From NCBI GenBank assembly GCA_900555225.1, contig USKL01000034.1, positions 1-10,545 on the forward strand: a DNA stretch of 10,545 nucleotides, given 5' to 3'. Shown here piece after piece: positions 1 through 5,706 of the stretch. The notes under the pieces are model-generated. The model did no database searches. It had not been told where the DNA came from and saw only the letters and a program-made list of their open reading frames with translations. This DNA is from an uncultured Collinsella sp. GTDB lineage: Bacteria > Actinomycetota > Coriobacteriia > Coriobacteriales > Coriobacteriaceae. Position numbers and translations under genes: made by a program. Each line of letters starts with the position of its first letter. Within the stretch, counting starts at the first letter, position 1.

Positions 1-645
1 TTGCTGTGCGTGGTTTGCGACGGCATGGGCGGCGCGAAATCCGGCAATGTGGCCAGCTCCCTGGCGGTGGACGTATTCGTCCAGGAGGTCAAGCGCAGCT
101 GGTCCCACAATGCGGACTGGGACAAGACCGATATGATTTTGCGCAGCGCCGTCAAACTGGCCAATTTTACGGTTTACGACCAGGCCAAACAGTTCGAGGA
201 ATTTGAGGGCATGGGCACCACCCTGGTGGCGGCGCTGATTCGAAAAAATCAGACCTCCATTGTCAATGTGGGTGACAGCCGGTGCTACGGCATTTCCAAC
301 GGCAGCATCCGCCAGATCACCAAGGACCACTCCGTGGTTCAGATGATGGTGGACAGGGGGGAGCTAACGCCCGAAACCGCCAAAAGCTATCCGGGCAAGA
401 ATCTCATCACCCGGGCCGTGGGCACAGAGCCCACCATACTGTGTGACCTCTACCGGCAGGAGCTGGAAAAGGGAAGCTATCTGCTCCTGTGCTCCGATGG
501 CCTGAGCAATATGCTGGACGATCAGGAGATGCTCTTCGAGGTGGTCCACGGGGTCAACAAGCAGAAGTGCTGCAAGCGTCTGCTGGATATCGCCAAGCTG
601 CGGGGTTCCCCCGACAATGTGACCAGCATTCTGGTATCGGTTTGA
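1..645 (+). CDS. prpC: PP2C-family Ser/Thr protein phosphatase, 5' truncated (clostridial PrpC/Stp-like)
   Basis: Metal-dependent phosphatase that removes phosphate from Ser/Thr residues in the cytosol, normally reversing the kinase encoded next to it. The 214 visible residues hold the PP2C motifs in order: DGMGG (7-11), GMGTT (70-74), GDSR (91-94), TKDHS (107-111), LITRAVG (135-141), LCSDGLS (163-169) and DNVT (205-208). The Asp residues of DGMGG, SDG and DN bind the metal pair in this family. The first ~30 residues, including the usual N-terminal NEDS-type motif, are missing. The real start lies to the left of the window, so the TTG at position 1 should not be read as the start. It is followed after 16 bases by the kinase gene. 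AAT for Asn (8 of 10) and CGG/AGG for Arg (5 of 10) differ from the genes downstream, and the protein resembles Oscillospiraceae PrpC. It is probably foreign to the rest of the window. Confidence 0.9.
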   Translation: MLCVVCDGMGGAKSGNVASSLAVDVFVQEVKRSWSHNADWDKTDMILRSAVKLANFTVYDQAKQFEEFEGMGTTLVAALIRKNQTSIVNVGDSRCYGISNGSIRQITKDHSVVQMMVDRGELTPETAKSYPGKNLITRAVGTEPTILCDLYRQELEKGSYLLLCSDGLSNMLDDQEMLFEVVHGVNKQKCCKRLLDIAKLRGSPDNVTSILVSV

Positions 646-652
646 AAGGAGG
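645..652 (+). promoter_or_regulatory. Strong ribosome binding site AAAGGAGG of the first kinase gene
   Basis: AAAGGAGG is a near-perfect anti-Shine-Dalgarno match. It begins at the last base of the phosphatase stop codon and ends 9 bases before the ATG at 662, which fixes the kinase start. Most other ribosome sites in the window are weaker (GGAGAG, AGGGGA, AGGAG). This one is typical of Firmicutes and fits the idea that the left end comes from another lineage. Confidence 0.8.
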
Positions 653-661
653 CTGTCAAAC

Positions 662-2461
662 ATGAATCATTATATTGGGCAGCTGCTGGATGACCGGTAC
701 GAGATCCTGGAGGTCATCGGTACCGGCGGCATGGCCGTCGTCTATAAGGCGCGTGACCACCGGCTGAACCGGTTGGTAGCCGTCAAAATACTCAAGGATG
801 AATTCGCACGGGATGAGGAATTCCGCCGCCGGTTCCGCGCCGAGGGCGAAGCCGTGGCCATGCTGAGCCATCCCAACATCGTGCAGGTCATCGACTTTAC
901 GCACGACACAGCCTATGCCTACCTGGTTATGGAATATGTCGATGGCATGTCGCTGGCCGAGTTTTTGCACCGCGCGGACGGCCACTCACTTACCTTTGAC
1001 GAGGCCGCGGCCATTGCCGATGCCCTGGGCCAGGCGCTCACCTTCGCCCACAGTAATGGCGTACTCCACCTGGACATTAAGCCCGCCAACGTGCTCATCG
1101 ACCACTCGGGCAATGTAAAGCTCACCGACTTTGGCATGGCGCGGCTGTCGTCCGCCGGTGGCTTTGGCGGCTCACGCGGCGGCACCATCGGCTACATGCC
1201 GCCCGAGCAGCTCGATATCGAGACCGGCACGGTCGACGAGCGCGCCGATGTCTTTGCCCTCGCCTGTGTGATCTACGAGGGCCTGTGCGGCAGCGCTCCT
1301 TTTATGGCGGCCACGCCCGCCGACTCGCTCGGCCGCATCATCGGCGGCGCCACCTATCCCAGCGAGCTGATACCACACTTTCCCCCGGGAGCCGAGGCCG
1401 CGCTCATGAGCGCGCTCTCCCCCATGCCGCAGGACCGCCCCAACAGCATCGAGGCATTTTGCGACCAGCTCCTTGCCGGTCTGGGCAGCGTGCGCGAAGG
1501 CCGTCGCAGCCTGGAGCAAATGGTTGGCGAACTTTCGGATGACGAGCAGGAGCTCGACGATATCGAGCCGTCGCACTACGAGGACGACACCATCGAAGTC
1601 GACCCCGCACTCGGCTGGGCAGGCACGCGCTGGAGCCATGCGCGCGACTACGCCATGCACGCTATCTCGGCGCTAACGTGCGGCGCCTTTAGCTTTTTGC
1701 TGATGCAGACGGCCGGCGTCGCGGCGCTTCCCGGCCTGGTCATTGCGGCTATCGCGATCGGAGCGGCGGCCGGCCTGGCCCCCCAGATTGGCTCGGCCAT
1801 CTCGGCTGTGGGCTTTTTGGTGCTCATGGCAAACGCCACCATGCAGGCACAGGGCGTCCTGTCGATGTTGCCCGTCGCGGTGATCTTTGCCGCCGCCATG
1901 TCCGGTTGGTGGATCGCCTGGGGTCGCACCGAGGCTGCCGCGAGCGCCGCACTCACCTGTGCACTCGCGCTTGGCTGTCTGACCGGCAATACCTTCCTGG
2001 CAGCTGGGGTCACCGCCGGCGTCGCGTCATTTTGGCTCGGCCCGGCAAGCGCCGCCGCGGCAACGGGCATGGGCGCACTTTTTGCCCGTCTGGCCACGGT
2101 CGCGCTTTCAGCCGGAGGCGTGCTGGGGCTCGGTAACGTTGCCGCAGCGCTGGGAGACCCACTCCTTTGGGCTGCCTTTGTGCTGGTAGCGGCAACTGCC
2201 GCGGCGTCATCTGCGCTGCTCAACGCCCATGCCAAGCGTGCCGATCAGGGCTCAAACCTTGCCGTAATCGCCGCCATCGCTGTCGCCGGCATCGGCTGCG
2301 CAGCGGCGTCCTGTCTTGCACACCATATGGAAATTGCCAGCCTTGCAGCCGCGGTCGTCGCCAAGGCGGCGGTTGCGGGAACCCTATCCTCTATAATCGT
2401 TGGGATATGCCTATATTTGCTCGGATACCAAAGAACCTATACGGAGAGTGATCTTTCGTGA
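662..2461 (+). CDS. Membrane Ser/Thr protein kinase, hybrid: PrkC-like N-lobe, Coriobacteriia-like C-lobe and multi-membrane tail
   Basis: Hanks-type kinase expected to phosphorylate Ser/Thr at the inner membrane face. N-lobe: glycine loop GTGGMAVV (20-27), ATP-binding K42 in VAVK, helix-C Glu probably E61. C-lobe: catalytic loop HLDIKPAN (136-143) with D138, K140 and N143; DFG (156-158); TIGYMPPEQ (175-183) in place of APE. The catalytic loop reads HLD, not HRD, so this is a non-RD kinase. An acidic linker (about 287-320, including YEDDTIEV) leads to about ten Ala/Gly-rich membrane segments between 332 and 588. There are no PASTA repeats and no large outer domain. Residues 1-75 match clostridial PrkC in wording and codon use, whereas the rest resembles the kinase next to fhaA in Coriobacteriia (from memory). 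The gene therefore may not exist in this form in nature. Its stop overlaps the fhaA start (GTGA). Confidence 0.85.
   Translation: MNHYIGQLLDDRYEILEVIGTGGMAVVYKARDHRLNRLVAVKILKDEFARDEEFRRRFRAEGEAVAMLSHPNIVQVIDFTHDTAYAYLVMEYVDGMSLAEFLHRADGHSLTFDEAAAIADALGQALTFAHSNGVLHLDIKPANVLIDHSGNVKLTDFGMARLSSAGGFGGSRGGTIGYMPPEQLDIETGTVDERADVFALACVIYEGLCGSAPFMAATPADSLGRIIGGATYPSELIPHFPPGAEAALMSALSPMPQDRPNSIEAFCDQLLAGLGSVREGRRSLEQMVGELSDDEQELDDIEPSHYEDDTIEVDPALGWAGTRWSHARDYAMHAISALTCGAFSFLLMQTAGVAALPGLVIAAIAIGAAAGLAPQIGSAISAVGFLVLMANATMQAQGVLSMLPVAVIFAAAMSGWWIAWGRTEAAASAALTCALALGCLTGNTFLAAGVTAGVASFWLGPASAAAATGMGALFARLATVALSAGGVLGLGNVAAALGDPLLWAAFVLVAATAAASSALLNAHAKRADQGSNLAVIAAIAVAGIGCAAASCLAHHMEIASLAAAVVAKAAVAGTLSSIIVGICLYLLGYQRTYTESDLS
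855..895. other. Probable breakpoint between two source genomes inside the kinase gene
   Basis: To the left, Arg codons in the phosphatase and kinase residues 1-75 are CGG or AGG in 10 of 19 cases. In kinase residues 76-599, CGG appears once in 15, and fhaA has no CGG. The protein also changes character here. Up to LSHPNIV (69-74) it reads like Oscillospiraceae PrkC. From about QVIDF onward it reads like the Coriobacteriia fhaA-linked kinase. LSHPNIV is conserved across kinases, so an assembler or homologous recombination could switch there without breaking the frame. The exact base cannot be fixed without comparing the two parents. Confidence 0.6.
2392..2397 (+). promoter_or_regulatory. Possible internal promoter -10 element TATAAT before fhaA
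   Basis: A perfect TATAAT lies in an AT-rich patch (about 2386-2445) at the 3' end of the kinase gene, 60 bases before the fhaA start. No good -35 was found: TTGCGG at 2373-2378 leaves a spacer of only 13 bases. If active, it would let fhaA and the downstream genes be transcribed apart from the first kinase. A single hexamer is weak evidence. Confidence 0.25.
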
Positions 2462-3471
2462 ACTTCCTGAACATCTTCGAGGACCACGTGGCCGGCATCT
2501 TCGGTGCCACCCGTGCCCCGTTCTCCTTTAAGAAGCTTGCCAAGCAGGCCGCTCGCGACATGGAGGATCAGACTCTGGTGATCAACGGCGTCAACACGGC
2601 GCCGGCACTCTATACCATCCTGATCGCCGCCGACGACGATCCCATGCTCGCCCCGTTCTACCCCGAGCTTTCGCGCGAGGTCCGCGAGTTTGTGAAGGCG
2701 CAGGCCGAAAAGCGCCGCTATGTCTTTGTCGGCGAGCCCCTCGTGCGCTTTATGATCGATCCGCAGCTGCGCGCCGGCAAGTTCTCGGTCTTTGCCGAGA
2801 ACGTCGATGCCCCCACGCTCGGCCGCCTGTACGAAGAAGAGCGCGCCTATCAAAACGGTCTGGGCCAAAACAACTCCGCGGCAAGCCGTGCCGCCAGCGC
2901 CCCGCGCGCCGGCCAGCAGCAGTTTGCTGCCCCGCAGCAGCAGCGCCCCGCCGCCATGCCCCAGCAGCAGCCGACGCCTCGCGCCGCCGCTCCCGACCCG
3001 CTTGCCGTGGCAGACCCCTTCGCGCCTAGCGTCCCCGACCCCGCCGCAGCACCCATCCCGGTGCCGCAGACCGTCTCGCGCGACGCGCTTGCCGGCATGG
3101 GCGGAGCCGCCGCGACCGGTGCCGCCGTGGGCCTAGGCGCCGCAGCCGGCATCGCCTCCAACATGGCGAGCACTCGCGCCCCGCAGCGCCCGCTCGCCCA
3201 GCTCGTCGACGTCGTGAGCGGCGAGAGCCATAGCATCACCTCCGCACAGGTGACTATCGGTCGCGAGCGCTCGGTTTCCGATATTGCCCTGCGCGACCCC
3301 AACGTGTCGCGCCGCCACGCCCAGCTCACCTTTACGGGCTCGGATTGGTCGATCGAGGACCTCAATTCCACCAACGGCACGCTCGTCAACAACCGCCGCA
3401 TTACGCGCTGCCCGCTGCGCAACGGCGATCTGCTGACGTTTGGCCTGAGCACCTTTGAATTTAGGGGATAG
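2458..3471 (+). CDS. fhaA: FHA-domain scaffold protein FhaA (DUF3662 N-terminal domain)
   Basis: Cytoplasmic reader of phosphothreonine. In mycobacteria FhaA binds phosphorylated MviN/MurJ pseudokinase and kinase partners and restrains peptidoglycan synthesis; the same role here is inferred. Residues 1 to ~125 match the FhaA N-terminal DUF3662 domain, opening NFLNIFEDHVAGIF. Residues ~135-210 are a Gln/Pro/Ala-rich linker, and 211-237 are an uncharged Gly/Ala stretch. The FHA domain occupies ~247-336 with GRE (268-270), NVSRRHA (282-288) and DLNSTNGT (301-308), which are the phosphothreonine-binding loops and all intact. The GTG start at 2458 is set by GGAGAG at 2443-2448 and by the 4-base overlap with the kinase stop. 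At 337 residues it is shorter than the mycobacterial protein, with the difference mainly in the linker. Confidence 0.93.
   Translation: MNFLNIFEDHVAGIFGATRAPFSFKKLAKQAARDMEDQTLVINGVNTAPALYTILIAADDDPMLAPFYPELSREVREFVKAQAEKRRYVFVGEPLVRFMIDPQLRAGKFSVFAENVDAPTLGRLYEEERAYQNGLGQNNSAASRAASAPRAGQQQFAAPQQQRPAAMPQQQPTPRAAAPDPLAVADPFAPSVPDPAAAPIPVPQTVSRDALAGMGGAAATGAAVGLGAAAGIASNMASTRAPQRPLAQLVDVVSGESHSITSAQVTIGRERSVSDIALRDPNVSRRHAQLTFTGSDWSIEDLNSTNGTLVNNRRITRCPLRNGDLLTFGLSTFEFRG
3463..3468 (+). promoter_or_regulatory. Ribosome binding site AGGGGA of fhaB, inside the fhaA 3' end
   Basis: AGGGGA forms the last two sense codons of fhaA, just before its stop, and sits 9 bases before the fhaB ATG at 3478. 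Ribosomes finishing fhaA would cover it, which suggests coupled translation of the two FHA proteins. Confidence 0.55.
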
Positions 3472-3477
3472 TCTCTT

Positions 3478-3894
3478 ATGAACATCGATATCGTCCTTTT
3501 TGCAGGCCGCATCGTCCTGGTCGCCCTGCTCTATATCTTCCTGTTCGCCGTCATGAAGACCGGCGTGGGACTTGTGCGCGGACAGCGCCGCGACTCGGCT
3601 ATCTGGACGATCGATGTGGACAAGGGTCCGCGCGGTATCCGCGGCATCCACGTAGACATGCTCGGCCCCGTCATCGTCGGTCGCTCGCCATCTTCGGACA
3701 TCTGCATCAACGAACCGTTCGTCTCGGCCTCGCATGCGCGCTTTTCGCTGCAGGGCCCGGCGCTCATCATCGAAGACCTCAACTCGCTTAACGGCACGCT
3801 CGTCAACGGCCGCCAGCTTGTGGAGCCCGCAACGCTGCGCGAGGGCGACGAAGTCCAGATTGGCGACGTGGTCATGAAGGTGAACCGTCGATGA
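3478..3894 (+). CDS. fhaB: Membrane-anchored FHA-domain protein FhaB (FipA-like)
   Basis: Small phosphothreonine reader. The mycobacterial counterpart (FhaB/FipA) is a PknA/PknB substrate that links kinase signalling to the division machinery; function here is by family and position. One N-terminal membrane helix spans about residues 5-32, hydrophobic with R11 and K27 near its ends, leaving the remainder in the cytosol. The FHA domain covers ~57-136 with GRS (68-70), SASH (83-86) and DLNSLNGT (100-107), so the key Arg, Ser, His and Asn are present. Its 138 residues are close to the usual family length. It starts 6 bases after the fhaA stop. Its stop overlaps the phosphatase start as ATGA (3891-3894), which points to stoichiometric, coupled expression of reader and eraser. 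Confidence 0.92.
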   Translation: MNIDIVLFAGRIVLVALLYIFLFAVMKTGVGLVRGQRRDSAIWTIDVDKGPRGIRGIHVDMLGPVIVGRSPSSDICINEPFVSASHARFSLQGPALIIEDLNSLNGTLVNGRQLVEPATLREGDEVQIGDVVMKVNRR

Positions 3895-5690
3895 TCGACG
3901 AGGAGAACAAGTCCGCGACTATGACCGAGGCACCGGCTGCCGCCACAGCTGCGCCGGCCCACGCCGCTCCGGCGGGCTCCGCACCCGTGGAACCCGAGGA
4001 CACCGTGTTCTCCCTGCCTCTTTCGCATGTAACGCATGATATTTCGGATCTCGCCGATAACGAGGACGAAGAGGATACCGTAGCGGCGCCCATCGGCGCA
4101 CATGCCGCGGAACAGCCCACAGCGCCCGAAGCAACCCCGGCGCCAGCTCACTTTGCAGAGCCTGTCGCCGCGGCAATCAACGAGAGCGCTGCGGTGTTTG
4201 CGGCACCCGAGCCCGCCGCGCCGGCGTTTCCCATAGCCCCGGCATCCGAGGTTGCGCCCGTGTCTACGCCGGCGCCCGAGCCTATAGACGTCAGCCCGCA
4301 AGACGACGAGTCGACCGCCCGCGTGTCCGAGGAGCCCGACTCCCCGGACACCGGCGATTCCGAATCAAACGCCGAGACCGACACCGTCTCTCCCGGTGAC
4401 ACAGCCGAGATCGACGTAGCCGCCGTTGAAGCCAAGCTCAAAGACCCCGGCTCGACCATGAGCTTTGAGCCCCTGACCGAGGAGCGCATCGAGACCGACT
4501 CGACCTATGATGCCGGCACCACCACGCAACTCATGTGGGGTGCCCGCTCCGACGTTGGCTGTGTGCGCCCGCACAATGAGGATTCCTACCTGGTGCAGTC
4601 GCCGCTCTTTTGCGTATGCGACGGCATGGGCGGTCACGCCGCCGGCGAGGTAGCCTCTTCCATCGCCGTCGAGACTATTGCCAAGACGGCCCCGCAGTCC
4701 GCCGACGCAGCACGCCTGGCGGCAGCCGTCGAGGCAGCTAACGCCGCCGTAATCGAGGCGGCCCTGAACGGCCTAGGCAAGCCCGGCATGGGCTGCACAG
4801 CCACTTGCGCCTATATCGAAAACGACACGCTCGCCATCGCCCACGTGGGCGACTCTCGCGCCTACCTGCTCCACGAGGGCACGCTCATCCGCGTGACCCG
4901 CGACCACTCCTACGTGGAGGAGCTCGTGGACGCCGGCGAGATCACGGCAGACGAGGCTCGCGTCCACCCCAACCGTTCGGTCATCACCCGTGCGCTGGGC
5001 TCAGACCCCGCCATGTATGCCGACCACTTCACTCTGCATATCGAGGAAGGCGACCGCCTGATCCTGTGCTCTGACGGCCTTTCGAGCATGATTCCCGATA
5101 GCGATATCGAGAACATCGCCACGCAGTCCTCAACCGCGCAAATCTGCGTTGACAACCTAGTGGACGCGGCGCTTGCCGCCGGCGGCCACGACAACGTGAC
5201 CGTAGTAGTCGTTGACCTGGTTGACGATGGCGTTATGCGCGAGGCGCAACGCGTGCGTCGCCGCAACGTCACCATCGGCGTCGTCTTAGGTCTCGTCTTG
5301 GTGCTGGCGGCTGCCATCTGGGCCTACACGGGTGTCACCGGCTCGTACTACCTGGGTACCTACCAGGGCAATGTCGCCGTCTGGCGCGGCCTTCCCGGCA
5401 AGCCGCTCGGACTCAAGCTTCACTGGCTCGAAAGCGAAACCAGTATCAAGCTGTCCGACCTGCCCGAAGACACGCAAAACCGCCTCAAGGCGGGTATTCC
5501 GCAAACAAGTGTCGACGATGCGCAGGACACGATATCCAAGTACCGCCACCAGATCGACGAGGAGCAGACCCGCCAGGTGATCGACGCGCAAACGATTCGC
5601 GACAACACCGACCAGAGATCGACCTCCGAATCAGATTCCGAGAAAACCGCCGAACAGTCCGCCGAGGCCGAAGCCTCCGATAAGAATTAG
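3891..5690 (+). CDS. pstP: Membrane PP2C Ser/Thr phosphatase PstP with long acidic N-terminal tail
   Basis: Eraser for the kinases of this cluster: metal-dependent dephosphorylation of Ser/Thr at the inner membrane face. Residues 1 to ~212 are a low-complexity Ala/Pro/Glu/Asp-rich tail. The PP2C domain spans ~215-445 with RPHNEDSY (226-233), DGMGGHAAGE (244-253), GMGCTAT (299-305), VGDSRAY (319-325), TRDHS (336-340), VITRALG (364-370), LCSDGLS (392-398) and HDNVT (433-437). A basic stretch (RVRRR, 454-458) precedes one membrane helix (~459-479). The outer domain opens YYLGTYQG and contains GLKLHWL and a DDAQDTI segment, like the extracellular part of mycobacterial PstP, and ends in a charged Ser/Glu tail. 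Mycobacterial PstP begins almost directly with its catalytic domain, so the N-terminal tail is unusual. An in-frame ATG at 3921 with GAGGAG at 3900-3905 would remove ten residues; I prefer 3891 because of the ATGA overlap with fhaB. Confidence 0.93.
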   Translation: MIDEENKSATMTEAPAAATAAPAHAAPAGSAPVEPEDTVFSLPLSHVTHDISDLADNEDEEDTVAAPIGAHAAEQPTAPEATPAPAHFAEPVAAAINESAAVFAAPEPAAPAFPIAPASEVAPVSTPAPEPIDVSPQDDESTARVSEEPDSPDTGDSESNAETDTVSPGDTAEIDVAAVEAKLKDPGSTMSFEPLTEERIETDSTYDAGTTTQLMWGARSDVGCVRPHNEDSYLVQSPLFCVCDGMGGHAAGEVASSIAVETIAKTAPQSADAARLAAAVEAANAAVIEAALNGLGKPGMGCTATCAYIENDTLAIAHVGDSRAYLLHEGTLIRVTRDHSYVEELVDAGEITADEARVHPNRSVITRALGSDPAMYADHFTLHIEEGDRLILCSDGLSSMIPDSDIENIATQSSTAQICVDNLVDAALAAGGHDNVTVVVVDLVDDGVMREAQRVRRRNVTIGVVLGLVLVLAAAIWAYTGVTGSYYLGTYQGNVAVWRGLPGKPLGLKLHWLESETSIKLSDLPEDTQNRLKAGIPQTSVDDAQDTISKYRHQIDEEQTRQVIDAQTIRDNTDQRSTSESDSEKTAEQSAEAEASDKN

Positions 5691-5698
5691 AAAGGGAG
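5691..5698 (+). promoter_or_regulatory. Ribosome binding site AAAGGGAG that selects ATG 5707
   Basis: AAAGGGAG directly follows the phosphatase stop and lies 8 bases before ATG 5707. An in-frame GTG at 5698 overlaps the last base of this site, so it cannot use it. That argues for the shorter protein starting MSRRNTE. Confidence 0.7.
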
Positions 5699-5706
5699 TG
5701 CCGCTT

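Noticed and set aside
5698..5706. GTG at 5698 as start of the SEDS-PBP gene (three extra residues)
   Set aside because: It overlaps the last base of the AAAGGGAG ribosome site, which is correctly spaced for ATG 5707.
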